64,000 nucleotides of DNA from Chiridota heheva (GCA_020152595.1 JAIGNY010001701.1:567501-631500), one strand, 5' to 3'; counted from the first letter of the stretch, positions 1 through 31,443 are shown. A program made the numbers and translations. The notes: a model not told the origin generated them from the sequence alone.

Positions 1-8740
<8,740 letters not shown>

Positions 8741-11394
8741 AACATTTGATTTGCATTCAATCATGACCTATAGAAAGACCAATCGCTTTTGATTCTTGTG
8801 TTGTTTGTCATCACTTTCCTACACCTTGGTAAATCAGAAGACATTTGGCTGAATATATTTTGGAAAATCTCAGCACCATATTTTTTCATCACCATCTTGA
8901 AGAGATGTGAAAAGTGTATGTATGTGATTAACATGGTTAGACCCATCAGCAGTCCCAGGTCAATGTACTTTATGTTACACATTCAGCAAAGACAACAGTA
9001 TGTTTTTTTTTTTGTTGGACCCATTTCTAAATTTTACAACATCAATGTCATAAGTTAGATAATATTACGGCTGAATACTTGCCAAAATACCTTATTGAGT
9101 ATGATTTTTGAAATTTTTAATGTCAGAAATGGCATTTTAGAAAAGTTCTTATGTTTGTCCCTTTACATAATAAAATTGACCTTGGAAGGAATTTCCATGT
9201 GTGGTTCATTTTTAGGTGTAGATTTACTGTTATATTTACTTGTTTTAATTTCTCCCCTTTTGCACCAAAAATGAAAGAGAATGGTTCCAGTTTTGAATTG
9301 TGATACTAAATGAATTAGGGGAATAATTCTGATTCAAGCCAGTAACAAAATTGTTGAATGTTAAAGAGGGAATCCCGCCTCAAGAAAATTGTTTAACACA
9401 TCACCGTTATTTCTGATAATAACGAGAACCGTCAATTCTGCGGTGGTTATTGATTGGCATGTCAGTATTTGTGCAAATATTTAGACCAATTAGAAATGTT
9501 GAATTGTATATTTCTGTATGCGTTAACATGATAATTTCCTTTTTTGATCTTACATCAAAGAGGAACATTTAGCTGAACAGTGAGGTCTTGGTGTTTTTAG
9601 CAACCTTGTGCAATTTCTACTTGAAGTTATTTAATCTTGCATTCAACGTCATTAGTATCATAGAGACATGTTTATGTGTATAGCACAATAAAACATTCAT
9701 GTTTATTTGTCTATACAAAACTAGAAGTGCTGATAGAATAAAAAGCTCTGAATTTGTTGGTCAATTTAAGTTAGAAAGATTTTCACTTGTGTGAGACAAG
9801 CATTCATTCAATTTATATTTTAGGGACCCCGAATAATATGCCTGGCATTAGCAACTGCTGTTTTACATTACAGGTGAAATAAAGTTGCTTTTCATCGGTA
9901 AGGTGTAGAAATTATCACAAAAAAGAGGCAGATAAGAAAATGATGACACGTTTCTAAACATCTTATTTGATTCAATATGTTCATGTTTGGACATACAATG
10001 CAGGTGTCATGGATTCCAAAGTAGTAGGAGAGGTAAGGAGAGGTAAGATAGAAGGAGGGGGGAGGGGGAAAGATAAATGCAACTTTTGCAAAGAACTATG
10101 TGAGCAAGGAGAAAGTTAGCAAAAGTGATAATCTGTCAGGTGCATAACGGTGGCTTTGCACTCTGCTGTCCCTACTCAGTGGTCCCTGCATTATTAAGAT
10201 AAAGATTACTTTCTCACAAAGTTGTTTCTTGATAGTTTATTATTGTGCACAAGCTGTATGTGAGGTAATACTTAAGCACATCCCATTTTTTTTTAAGAGG
10301 GCTTCATTTTAGAAAATGTTGTCATGATTTTAAGTTTAAGAGTAAGTTTGTAGGTATTTCCTAAGGTTCTTCCTACTATGGTTTGTATTTCTTCCTTATG
10401 TGCGATTGTCTGACTTTCCTTTTCATTAATGTGAGGCTCAATTTATCATTGTTTTCAACCGATCATTGTGGAAGATGCTCTGGTTGTGGAATGTGTTGGA
10501 ATGCAATTCCAAGTAAAGTCATAGGAAATGCTCAAGGTGGCAACTGAAGATTAAAAAGTACTTCATGAGGTCATAGTTTGGTTTTTGTGGCAATTGTATC
10601 CTTATCAATGCCTAAATTTTATTTCATTTGTCTTTATTGTGTCGGAGTTGTATGATTGTACAGAAAGTAAAAATATCAAAATCAGCTCAGTTTGGTACAA
10701 ATGTAATTCTTTTATGTACAATTGTGATTTGTTTTGAGTAAAATGCAATTTTAGTTAAGTGTTGAAATATCATGTATAGGTGTTAATTTACTTTATATAA
10801 GAAAAATTTGGCCAAATAATTTCATAGCCAGTTAACTTGAAATGAAGGCCAAAGTTTGTGATATCCTCCAACTGTACATCTTCAACAATTGTTAATATAT
10901 GCTAGTATACTTTAGTTGTATTTTTTTATCAGCAATTATGTATCTCTTTACCCAAGTTATATGTAGGACATTCCTTTTCCATAATTATATAGACCAATGC
11001 AAGTATGTGACGAAGGCAGTTGTGCAAACACCACACTTGATTTGTTTTCTTTAATAATAAGTGAAAAATTGACTTTACACTAAAATGTGAGTTGAATGTC
11101 ACTTTTCCTCCTGGTATTAGCAAGTAATTTATGTAAATTCTAAAAATACTGCGTTTTACACTCTTATTCGTATTTTCTGTTGCTCAAACTCCCTTTTCTT
11201 TGGCTTTTGACATTTATAACCCAATTTACCTAAATGTAAGACGTAGTTTGATATTGTTATTTTGTTTTTGTATTAACCCTTATATCTCCAACCGGTTGTA
11301 TCGCAACCGCTTTGGATATGCACTTTTCGAAAAATTATTTTTCTTTGTTAAACAAGCCCACAGTAGTGATTGATCCTGGTATCATTTGAAAGAG
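8741..11394. other. IMPDH 3' UTR and intergenic DNA
   Basis: After the IMPDH stop the sequence stays AT-rich. AATAAA at 9169-9174 is a plausible polyadenylation signal. The rest shows no coding region, RNA gene or clear repeat apart from a purine-rich stretch at 10020-10075. Confidence 0.5.
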
Positions 11395-12312
11395 CTTGAA
11401 TAGCGTGACATATGATATGATATATACACCAAGTGGTATACACCAAGTGGTATATCAGGCATAATTATTTAAATCCACCTTTTGTTATTCAACAAGTCAT
11501 TTGCATATGTTAATATATGAACTGACACTTCTATACATAGTATGCTCAATCAGGGACTGATAGCTAGGATAAGACTTCATATGGAGCCTATGGGATGTCT
11601 ATTGTGGGACGTAGGGTAGGAAGCCATGGGATGTGATGCCATGTGGGACATCAGGTGGGAAGCCACTGATGCGGGACATACAGTATGGTGGGATGCCATG
11701 GGGGACATAGGAAGAGAAGCCATGTGGGACACAGAGAGTGTCATGAGGGACATAGGGAGGGATGTCATGTGGTACATATAGTTGGATTAATGTGGGACAT
11801 TCATGTAGGATGGGATCCTTGGGGACATAGGGTGGGATACCATGTGGGTCATAGGGTGGGATGCCATGTGGGACATGGTGGAATGCCATGTGGGACATAT
11901 GGTGGAATGCCATGTGAGACATACTGTATGGTGGTATGCCATGTGGGAGATGTGATGGAATGCCATGTGGGACATACTGTATGGTGGTATGCCATTTGGG
12001 AGATATGATGGAATGCCATGTGGGACATGGGATGGGATGCCATGTGGGACATGGGGTGGGATGTCATTGGCACATGGGATGGGATCCATGTGGGACATAG
12101 GATGGGATGCCATGTGGGACATATGGTGGAATACCATGTGGGACAAGAGATGGGATGGGATGTCATGTGGGACAAGAGATGGGATGGGATGTCATGTGAA
12201 CATGGGTTGGGATGTCATGCGGGACATGTGATGCCATGTGGGACTTAATATGAAATGCTATTTTCATAATTGGCCGGGTCATATGATATGGGTGTCAATT
12301 TGCATATTTACC
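11395..12312. mobile_element. Repeat element with ~20-bp minisatellite core (copy 1)
   Basis: The core at 11580-12250 is about thirty units of roughly 20 bp around gggatgccatgtgggacata. The flanks recur in reverse complement near 35655-36610. The left flank 11410-11580 (accaagtggtata, aggcataattattt, catagtatgctcaatcaggg, ggagcctatgggatgt) matches 36235-36420. The right flank 12265-12300 (ccgggtcatatgatatgggt) matches 35675-35710. Shared unique flanks on both sides of the same minisatellite show that this is a dispersed element with a tandem-repeat core, not two independent minisatellites. No protein is encoded; open frames here are repeat artefacts. Confidence 0.8.
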
Positions 12313-12509
12313 GTTCTAGTTAGCTGTTTTGAGACCAAAATTTTGCAATAATCATAGTTTCTGAGCGCAATAGAACTTCCCTATATGAAAAAAAGTGTTG
12401 AGAAGCTTACATAACATATTTTCAATTAAAAACACAGAGCAATTTACCCCTTCTTTATTCATACTGTAATTTAAGTAGGAAAAGAAATCCCCAACCATAC
12501 ATACCCACT

Positions 12510-12575
12510 TTGGTCTAGCGTAATGCACCCACCGTACATGACCCAGGTTCAAATGCAGTTGCGGTCGTGCACCAT
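12510..12575 (+). other. Possible tRNA-like promoter remnant
   Basis: tctagcgtaatgcac resembles a polymerase III A box. About 35 bp later, caggttcaaatgc resembles a B box. No cloverleaf could be folded convincingly by eye. This may be the head of a short tRNA-derived SINE or chance. Confidence 0.25.
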
Positions 12576-13249
12576 TGTTTTTCTGTGAGTAATTATTACA
12601 GGAGTGATTATTTTGGTTTATTTTCATTGTTTTTGCATGTTTAGTTTTGGGAAAAATAATTTAGATTGGTATCAATGGAAAGGAAATTTTACAAACAATC
12701 TAAATATGTACAAAATCCTCCATTTTCATTATTCACAGGAAATAATACAAGATCAAAACAAAAAGCAATTTTCACCTAATTTAAGTTTTGTCTAAAATTA
12801 TTGATGTCGATATTTTCTTCATTTTGATTTTTTTTTTGTATAAGTTGTCTTGGCATTCATGTAAACCAAACCTTTAGTGACAGAAAATGAAAGGAAGTTC
12901 TGAAAATTAATTTTAAAGAAAGAAAAAAAAGTTATGTTTTGAATACGTTGGGGATTTAAGGGTTAAACCAGGGTGTTGTTAACCACTTCATTCTGTGCAC
13001 TTGCATTAATATACAAATTCCCAAATAAACAAAACAGTAAGGTAGGAGAGGACTTAATTTGTCAGCTTAAGGGTGATTGCTAGCAGCATAAGTAGATATC
13101 CTCTAGGTGACATTGGAGCACAAGCCTTAGAATTTTATGACCAAAGGTTTAGCAGCCAAAAGGTTTAGTTTTTCTAGATCTTAACTTTCCTGAACTACCC
13201 AGCCTTTTTATTTCTAATCTAAATGGTGTGTAGCTTAGTTACATTATGT

Positions 13250-13515
13250 TGCCAGATGTTTATTGGTCGAGCAAGCTTAATCGATATGAAAGAGGACTAC
13301 AATAGAAACAAAATGGTGAAGAAACTTCTTTGCCATATTCCGTTAAGGAGATATTTAAAGTTCTGTCTTATTTGTGTAGAAATGACTGGTGTAGGAAGTC
13401 ACTATGGAACATTGGTGCCCTAATCATCACTTTAAATGCATTTTAAAGATAATTGATTGAACTCTTTTACTATTTGCATTATTTATCCTCAAACTTTCGT
13501 GAAATCACAGATCGG
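13250..13515. mobile_element. Partial copy of the long-TIR MITE
   Basis: 13265-13395 matches the left inverted repeat of the MITE at 6655-7148 (gaaagaggact, atattccgttaaggagat, tgtgtagaaatgactg). 13455-13500 matches an interior part in reverse orientation (ttttactattt ... cctcaaactttc). The copy is diverged and rearranged. It encodes nothing recognisable. Confidence 0.6.
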
Positions 13516-13624
13516 AAAGCAAGTCTGTGTTTGTTGCTTTTGTAAAGTAATTTCATGAAAGGAATTTAATTGTACCGTGGTGGTTATTGTCTCGTGTACA
13601 TGACAGAAACAATTTCACTGTCAT

Positions 13625-13853
13625 CAGATTACAACAAAGAGTTGCAGTGGTTAAGGAGTTGTGTTCATATGTGAAAGGTACTGGGTTCAACTCCTGTCAC
13701 AATTGCTGCATTGTGTCCTTCAGCAAGACAATCAACTATACTCTCTCCAGCCCACTCAGCGGTAACAGCACTGCTGGGGAGTTGACCTAAGATGGACTAG
13801 TTGGAATAAGCACCAGCCCTATGAGCCTAGTGGCTCTGATGGGTTTAACTTGA
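13625..13853 (+). mobile_element. tRNA-derived SINE (copy 1)
   Basis: The head gtggttaaggagttgtg and the B-box-like gggttcaactcctg are followed by a body with tgtccttcagcaagac, gatggactag and ataagcaccagcc. The same order of motifs occurs at 29490-29775, at 42305-42575 and, in reverse, at 31068-31295. This identifies a dispersed tRNA-derived SINE family. It would be transcribed by RNA polymerase III and moved by a partner LINE; neither is shown here. Confidence 0.75.
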
Positions 13854-15537
13854 ACATCGCAACATAATGTTTACATTGTGAACAATGAATGGCACCAAGT
13901 GTAGTGCCTTGCATTGCTCTTCGCATTTCAATTCTATTCCTCAAATTTGAATGTTTTATTCCTGTTTTCCAGGACAGCCACATCCACTTATTTCTGGGCT
14001 TCTGCAGCCAAGGGTAAGGAACCTTCAGGCCCATATCATACCCTTTAAGGTCCTTGTTGTTGCTGAAGAGTTGTACTGTATCTTAATTTAAACTGCAAGA
14101 GAGATTTGTAAAGTAAAGCATTCCAATTATTAACAACTGAAGAAATGTTTACATACGGGTGGCTTTTGTAGATTTTAAATTGGTGTCCTTTGGTGATACT
14201 GCTTGGTTGTAGCTTCAAAACCAGAGTTCTTATTATGAATAGATTTCCATAGAGAAGACCAATTCATGACTTTTGTGTATTTCTTTGAAAAGGTTCGTAT
14301 TTTCTTAAAAGTTAAAATCATGTTTCTTGAATGCATATCATTAAATTTTTGAGTTCACTAGCAAAATCAATGCAACAAAATGGAATATCTTCCAACTTCA
14401 AAACTATTTTAAAAGGTCCTTGAAATGTTGAAAACTAATACAAGTTTGTCCAGGCATTTGGTTTATTTTCCTTTTTATGATCATACATACTTGATCGATA
14501 TGAAAATGGAAGAATTTACCTGCAGTTTACCAGAGACTGATTGTCCTTTTCTTTGTTTTGTATATTTGAGCATTTCAGCAATTATGTGTCAATATATAAG
14601 AAAAGAAATCAACTTGTCATGCAAAATCCAATGGAGCAAAGTACATGAAATGGAATTTGATTTTTTTAAATACAATTGAAATACTATTTTTTTCCTTTAT
14701 GATATAGACTTAATTGAGCTTTTTGCTTGGAAAAGTGTCAATAATGGTTCAATTTGGGCCATCTATGCATGCAAATTGAAAGGTGGGACAAAAAAAGGTT
14801 TTCGGTTAATGATCATTATTTAACAAAAAAATTAACCTCTTAATTTCAACTGTTTTTGTGTATTTTAAAAGGGAAAACAAGTTCAAAGTTTTCATTCATT
14901 TCTTGCTGAATGAATGTGTTTTGCATTCCAGCAGTTAACAAAGTTTATTATTTAGTTTGGAGGATTTCTTTCATGATTTCTTGCAGAATTGTACATGTTA
15001 ATTTTCAAATAAACAATAATCAATGGCCACTTATTTAATATGTTGTCATTATTTCTTCTTATTGTTTATGCAGTTGTATATACCAAAAAATTCTTATTCA
15101 TGGTTACAATCAAGTGGCATGAAATAGTTCTGGGATGAATTCAAATTAAACGACAGAATAAACTAAAAATGGGGGAATGACACGGCCGTTGTGCTTATTG
15201 TCATGTAAAATATCTTATAGACACAAAAATGATTGATCAATCAGCGACATGAGGTTCAGGCAATGCCAGTCAGGGAGATATGTTATTTATTTTTACAAGG
15301 TGGCAATTTTTAGAGGTAGTATCAAATTTATAAACAAGCCATATCTTTGGGAGTTATTTTTTGGGATAAAATTCCAAGGCCAATTTTTCTCTGCGTCCAA
15401 TTTGCAATTCATCCCCTGGCCGTACCGTACGGTCAAGATTTAAGTACAGGAAGGTGGGGAGGTCTTTTTTATGCCAATTTGCCCACTGCAGAGGCTATAG
15501 TGGCAATACCACGACTTTCAAACTAGGGAAGGGAGAG
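13854..15537. other. Intergenic, nothing recognised
   Basis: AT-rich sequence with short chance open frames only. I see no splice-bounded exon, RNA gene or clear repeat in this stretch. Confidence 0.5.
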
Positions 15538-15630
15538 CAGTGGCATAGCCAGCATTAAAAATGTGAGTGCCGTGGTCCGAGAAGGTCCTAGATCTACTCC
15601 TCATTCCCCCTCTCCGTGGCTACGCCACTG
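15538..15630. mobile_element. 93-bp hAT-type MITE of the cagtggc family
   Basis: It starts cagtggcatagccag and ends tggctacgccactg, its reverse complement with one mismatch. It is flanked by agggagag (15530-15537) and agggtgag (15631-15638), an 8-bp target duplication with one mismatch. The TIR and duplication length fit hAT elements. The same terminal motif appears at 16870 and 46001. Confidence 0.7.
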
Positions 15631-15894
15631 AGGGTGAGGGGAAAGAAATAGTTTTTTGAGTAAATTATTACCTCAGCAAAAGTCAGTTTGAATATGTCCA
15701 TCCTATCATTTTATCTATTTATTTATTATTATTATCATCATTGTCGTCGCCGCCGCAGCCACCATCATCACCATCCCCACCCCATCCCACCCCGTCCGTC
15801 CATCAAAGAATGAATTCAAAACTTACAAGAACACCCTTTAACAAAGGGCTGTCGTGGCATTTCATTTTTTTGTTTTTGTGTGCAAATAATATTA

Positions 15895-16215
15895 AAGAAG
15901 GCAGTGGCATGTCTGAAGGGGGTGGGGCTTCTTACCTAAAAATTATAGCCCCCTCCCTCTAAAAGAAACCCCATTCAACTTCTGCAAAATTTGCAATTTT
16001 CGGGAAATCTTTGTTTTTGGGAAATTTCCTTCATTTTCGTGCAATCAAAGAGCTTGACGCTCTTTGATGAAATCTTAAATTTCCTTCAATTTCCAGGAAA
16101 ATTCTTCACTTTACAGTAAAGCAAGTTGTCAATTTGAGAAATTCTCAGGTTTTTCGAAAATTGAACAAATTTTACAACAATTTTACTTATTTTCCTTCAA
16201 TTTTATGTAAATAAT
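15895..16215. repeat. Dispersed block of degenerate ~20-bp gaaat/ttcc units
   Basis: After a G-rich/C-rich stretch come loosely repeated phrases such as tttcgggaaatcttt, gggaaatttccttcat and aatttccttcaatttccagg. The same vocabulary recurs at 34915-35215 (reverse-like orientation), 39640-40270, 43560-44060 and 59595-59965, often beside C-runs or G-runs. It is a dispersed repeat family of unknown class with a tandemly repeated interior. Confidence 0.6.
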
Positions 16216-17354
16216 TTCACACTTTCATCAAAATAAAGCATGTATGCAACCGGGAAATAGAACATCTTCAGGGGGCCCTAACTCCTACACCTCTGTCCTC
16301 CCTAATCTGAAGACGGCATTCAGTGTTTATTTATTTATTTTATTTGGGGGAGGGGCTTAAGCCCCTTAAAAACGAAAAGCTAGACACGACCCTTAAAGAA
16401 AGAACAAAGTTATGTAGGTTTTGATTTATTTATTATAAAATAGAATAGATACGATAAATTCTGCAACTTTGTTCTCCTGAAATAAATTCTACCCATGCCG
16501 AATATGACAGGTTGCAAGATTACAGTGTGTACGTGATGGACGCTAACAATTTCTTTACTGTTAACTTGGCCTTAAGTTGCAGAACCGCAGCCGGTGCAGT
16601 CAACAATAGTAGTAAATATTATACGCTATAGCCACTACATGGCTGCTATACAAGTACTGCAAGTATTGCCTAGCATGTAATAAATATTGTCTATTATGTT
16701 TCGGAAACAGTAAAAATGTCTAAATAATACCATTCTTCATATCACTTTTTAGACCTGGCTTTTAAAATATTGAATTGGCACACATTCCTCAACGTTGCCA
16801 ATTTACATGACTTGCGAATAAAGACAACGCCAAATTTATATAATTAGCGTTGCTGAAATTGATTGAATCCAGTGGCGTAGCCAGAGTGGGGGGTGGGGTG
16901 GGAGGGGGGATGGGTGGGAGGGGGATGGTTGGGGGAGCGGGGTAGAGCGATCGTCCTCTCCCCAATATTTTAGTCCGTCGCTTCAGACTTTAATCCGTCG
17001 ATTCAGATTGGTGGCGCCGGTTCAGCAAGCTTTGACATTCCAGGTGCTTATTATGTTTTTAGATTTCAAAAGGGCACTTTTTCAGGAAAAGGTTCTTTGG
17101 TAATAATATATTAAACATTTGTGCGATTTTGTATTTAAATACATGAACTAAGACACAGAGAATGAGAGAGAGCGGAAGGTGGGTGTCGCAGGGCACGTGA
17201 TACAGAACAGGCTCATTTTAAAAGTTTGACAACATTCACACAATTTTGTAATAAATCATTGAAAACCTTTCTTTTAAACAACCCGTATTTTTCAAAGAGT
17301 GACGATAAATCTAACCATGTACAAACGTAAACAATTAAACATATTTCCACATGC

Positions 17355-17790
17355 GTTTTCATGTTTTGTATATGTATTATTACTCTCTTTGACATGAATT
17401 TTGACTTGTATAATATACCTTCTTACTATGCGTTGTGACATACTTTTTTTCCCCTTGAAATGTCAATTTCGCGAGAGCTTTCGGGGGCTTCCCTCCCTAA
17501 ACCCCTAGCGGTGCTTCGTCCCTGGACCCAACCAGCGATTCTTAAACGGGCCCCTGGACCCCACACCGACAAGTCAAGTGCTTTGCGCTTTGATTTTGTG
17601 TTTTGTATATGGTGTATTATAGCTCTCTTTCAAATGAATTTTGACTTGTATAATACACCTTCTTACTATGCGTTATGACATAATTTGTTGCCCTTAACAT
17701 GTGAATTTTGCGAGTGCTTCCGGGGAATTCGCCCCCTGGACCTCTACCGGGGTTCGCCCCTATACCAAACCAGGGGCCCTTAATGGCGGA
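17355..17790. repeat. ~237-bp imperfect tandem duplication
   Basis: Two copies lie about 237 bp apart (about 17355-17590 and 17592-17790). Both contain ttttgtatatg, tgaattttgacttgtataat, accttcttactatgcgtt and a GC-rich segment with cccctggac. It encodes nothing recognised and precedes the MED20 first exon by about 430 bp. Confidence 0.75.
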
Positions 17791-18222
17791 TTTTGAGCAT
17801 GGAGTTTACAATACTTGAACTGTCGGGCTAAGGGCCACGACAGAAAAGCAGTTTCTTTATTTTGTTGATCACTCAAATACTACGTTACTGCCACTTGTTT
17901 TGTAAACTGAGACCCTAGTGAAAGAAGACCCTAGTAAAACGGTATTAGCGATGACATTTATTTTAATTTGAAAATAACTTTATAACAAACATGTGATTAT
18001 AAACTGCATATAAAGATAATTTATATCTTTATATTTGAAATTTTATTCATATCATATTTACAAAATACATAAAATATGTAAATATTGTTTATGTAGAGAG
18101 CATTGTTAATCAGGATGCCACACAAGTTACAACTCTGTCAAGCTTTGACGGTTTCTGGTGTTTTTCATCATTTTCCGCTTTTTGATATCATCAAATCAAT
18201 ACTGTATTCGCCATTTAAATCA

Positions 18223-27979
<9,757 letters not shown>

Positions 27980-28381
27980 GAATGAGCTCCAAATGCAAAA
28001 GTGAATTCTGCATTTGAACAGACTTGGACTGACTTACAGGGTACATTTCCAAAGCTCACAACACAAAGCTTGCAGTATGAACTTAGTAGTGTGTGCCTTT
28101 TTGAAATAAGATGTTATTTTAATTCTGGGTTTGAAAACCTGCCATCAGAATTTGAAAACCTGCCATCAGAATTTGAAGGACATAAATTTTTCATGCAATG
28201 AGGTGTACAGAATGATAGCATGTGGACATAAGAAAGTGACTTTCTTTAGAGCAACTACTTGAAAACAAAAGTGTGTCCTTGCTGCCAGCCTTGTCATCAA
28301 AATAATTATGTAGAAAGGTGCTCATTTATTGCATTTGCTCACCATTACATAAAAGTGATGATAATAATATGGTCTCCCAAA

Positions 28382-28391
28382 AATAAATAAA
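28382..28391 (+). promoter_or_regulatory. Candidate MED20 polyadenylation signals
   Basis: Two overlapping AATAAA hexamers lie about 405 bp downstream of the MED20 stop codon, with no earlier strong candidate seen. Assignment is by position only. Confidence 0.5.
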
Positions 28392-28487
28392 GGGCAGAAG
28401 TTACAGGGATTGCTACTTGTTTTTATAAATGTGTGAATTTCACTTGAGGTAATATCATTTTGCATTGATGATCTTTAGAATCATGAG

Positions 28488-28838
28488 TAGGGCTGTCACG
28501 ATATATACCGATTATCGTTATATTGTATCTTCCATGATATCAAAAATACCCTGACCAAAATATATGTATTGTTATGTCATTTTCACATGTAAACTGTATA
28601 GTAAAGCAAGAACTTTTGAAACAGAATTTCAGATATATTACAAATGAAAGAGAGTTTTAATTGGATATTTGCACTGATTCTTTTAGGCTTCCCTTCCGTA
28701 TATCTCAAATTTTATGGGGAAAATGAGATCTGTATTCTAAAAATCCAAGCAGGTTTCCAAAATTAATAATCATAACATAGACATCGCGATATTTTTGTCC
28801 ATGATAATCAATGATTTACCTATATCATAACAGCCCTA
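28488..28838. mobile_element. MITE with tagggctgtca termini
   Basis: The left end tagggctgtcacgatata is matched in reverse complement by the right end tatatcataacagcccta (one or two mismatches). The inverted match continues inward (tccatgatat / gatattttt). The terminal motif is hAT-like. The 8-bp flanks do not match, so the superfamily is tentative. A fragment of the same interior occurs at 29775-29895. Confidence 0.65.
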
Positions 28839-29489
28839 AAAATCAGGAGGTATATTCACTCACACCTGGAAGAAATCCACTGGAGGAATTTTTCATTTTA
28901 TTTCTTCAGTAAGTAACGTTATATGTGGTAAAAGTTCAGGTTTCGATCAAAATGTTTAGAGTTCACAGCTCTAAGAACGTTCTCCACGTGTTTATGTGAT
29001 GAATAGTACATTAAATTGCGAAAGAGGGAACACGTATGGTATAAGTGTGAGCATATAAAGATGTTTTTACTGCATTAATATTATTTCTGTCACGATTTTA
29101 CGTTGGAAGATTTTTGACACCTTCATTCAGAACTGTGGGAAATTTTATGATAAATTCCAACTCTGTATTCGCCTACCAATTTTTATGTTCATCTTCAAGC
29201 GTCATCATTAACTTGAAACAAGATTTATGAAACCATTAAAAGCAATAGATATTTGGGAGTAAACAGAATTTGAACATCATCCTCAATTGTTGGAGAGACA
29301 ATCAATACTACCTTATGCAGTAAGAGCATTTGCTTTTACAATTCCCTGATTGGATTATTTTAGGGACCCAACCTTTGTACAGAGTGCCCCTTTAAGCTAT
29401 CTTGTAAACTTATATCAACTGGGTGCTCAAGTTTTTTAGCCTGAATATTTGCAGAAAATTTAATTATTTTATGCTTCCCTTCCTTAGGT

Positions 29490-29775
29490 CTTTGGGAGTG
29501 CAGTGGTTAAGGGCATCAGTCTCATACTCAAAAGGCACTGGGATCAAATCTCAGCCAGGGTGCTTGCAGTCTTGTGTCCTTCTGCAAGACACTTTTCCCC
29601 ACTTGCTGCAGTTCACTCAGCTGTGAAATTAGTACCAGTTTTGGCTGGGAATTAAGCTGTGATGGACTGGTGTCCCATCCAGGGGAGTCAAAATACTCTC
29701 ATTTGCTTAGGACCATGGAAACTGGGTATAGGCACCAGTTCTATAATTCCTTGAGGTTTGATGGCTTTATAACTT
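29490..29775 (+). mobile_element. tRNA-derived SINE (copy 2)
   Basis: The head gcagtggttaagggcatcag and B-box-like gggatcaaatctc are followed by tgtccttctgcaagacact, tgatggactggtgtccc and ggcaccagtt, in the same order as in the other copies. It is immediately followed by a fragment of the tagggctgtca MITE (29775-29895). It lies between the convergent MED20 and TOMM6 genes. Confidence 0.75.
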
Positions 29776-29895
29776 TCCTCAAATCTCAAATTTTATGGAA
29801 AAATTGTGATCTGCTTCCTGAAAACCCAATCAGTTTTCCAAAATTTATAATCATAACATAGATATCATTATATGGTGATAATCAACTTTTCTGTC

Positions 29896-30739
29896 CACTT
29901 TTTGGTTGCGCTTATAAAAACAAGCCTACAAGATTTTGATAGCTTGTTAATAGTAAATGTAATTAAACAATATACGGCATCTACTTTTCTTTGCTGTATT
30001 GTGAATACATGTCTTTTACCAACATGAAATGAATTCGTACCAATTAAACTGAACAATTAAAATGAGTACTTTAATGGTACCTTTGCAATATGCAGATCAC
30101 AGACTTCAAGAAATGTCTTGCTCATCACAGAACTGATATACAATGTATTTTTGTTCCATTAGGGGCACCTAGGGCAAATATAAGAAGGTACAGTTTGTTA
30201 TTAATGAAGAAGACACTTATCTTGCTTTTCACTTAAACTTGTGTTGATACTTAATAATTAACACTGACTGGCATATCATATTTACCTGCTATGTGAGTGA
30301 TTGTTACCACAAACTATGATGCATTTCGATTTTTACTTAATAAAACAATCTTTTATGCCTGATAATATATATTCCTTGTGTCCTGTTTTTTTTTTTGCTA
30401 TGATTTTCCAAGTCTTGGGTGATATATTCAATGTCAAAGCTCAGAAACACTTAAGAAAATATTTGACCTTTTTGTTTATTTTAAATGAGTTAATACTACT
30501 TAGCCCCAGATAACATAATAAAATGGTCAATATAAACAAACAATTGAATTATGAGTGGTGATTTGGTTCACTGTTCGCAAATGCCTTTTCAGGATGATTC
30601 TGAATTTACCTTATCTACTGGATATTTTCTCCATTAGTTATCTTGTATGCATTACATGTCTTTAACTATACAGAAAAATAATTTAGTTCATGAACTCCAG
30701 GTTTTCTACTTCTTCAATCTTGGTGTATTGTGTTTTTAG
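29896..30739. other. Intergenic between MED20 and TOMM6
   Basis: AT-rich, with no recognised feature. A possible 3' UTR exon of TOMM6 lies just to the right: on the minus strand the acceptor ttttctcttcag ends at 30826, with exon sequence from 30825 downward. This is inferred from the splice-like context alone. Confidence 0.35.
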
Positions 30740-31067
30740 TAAGAGTTCATGCACTGCATCCCCATCACCTCATCAAAAGCTGCTGGAATTCAGTTTCTCC
30801 ATTCAAATACTATCCACAGTTTACCCTGAAGAGAAAATGGGAAAAATTATCAGATACATTTAAATGCTACAATAAGAACATGTTCTATCTCTCCTGAAAA
30901 GTCATTCTATTCAAACATTACAGATTTTACATACAGAACTTTAAAAAAATAAAAAAAATTGCAAACTAAAAAAAAAAATACAGAAATTTTAGAATAACTC
31001 CCATTTTTAAGCTCGTTCTTTTAATAAAAAACAACATTTTCCCCAATTTTAAAGTTTCCACAGACCT

Positions 31068-31295
31068 TAGTACCAGGGCCAGTGCATATCCCCAGTTTCC
31101 ATGGTGCAATGAGAGCAAATAACTCCCCTAAAGTCTGGGACGAGATGTGAGTCCATTAGGAGGTTACTGTAACTCCCAAGCAATACCGGTACTCATTTTA
31201 CAGCTGAGCGCTTGAGGAGAAAATCAAACCTGGTACCTTTCACATACGAGCATGACTCATTAACCATTGCAAATCTAACAACCTCTGCTGTTATT
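31068..31295 (-). mobile_element. tRNA-derived SINE (copy 3)
   Basis: In reverse complement this reads a head ending gttaatgagtcatgctcgta, then ggtaccaggtttgattttct and finally a body with tggactcacatctcgtccca and ggcactggccc-type sequence, in the family order. It lies just downstream of the TOMM6 coding exon, in what would be its 3' UTR intron. Confidence 0.65.
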
Positions 31296-31443
31296 GTGCC
31301 ATGTTGTACCAGTTATAAATTTGCAACAGCAAAAGCTCCAAAACTGCTCTATTTCACAGTTATACCAATATTTTCCATACCATTAAAGTGAGTGAAAAAC
31401 AAACTTCCCACAAGCAGTATGCAGCATCTCACAGTACTTACCT

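Noticed and set aside
11577..12248. Open frames rich in His, Met, Ser and Pro or in Gly, Trp, Asp and Met
   Set aside because: They arise on both strands and in several frames from the ~20-bp minisatellite core; same at 35698-36282.
12510..12575. A functional tRNA gene
   Set aside because: Only loose A-box and B-box likenesses; no acceptor stem or anticodon arm could be paired.
28488..28838. Firm hAT assignment of the tagggctgtca MITE
   Set aside because: Termini look right, but the immediate 8-bp flanks do not match; similar tcatgag/tcaggag words are offset.
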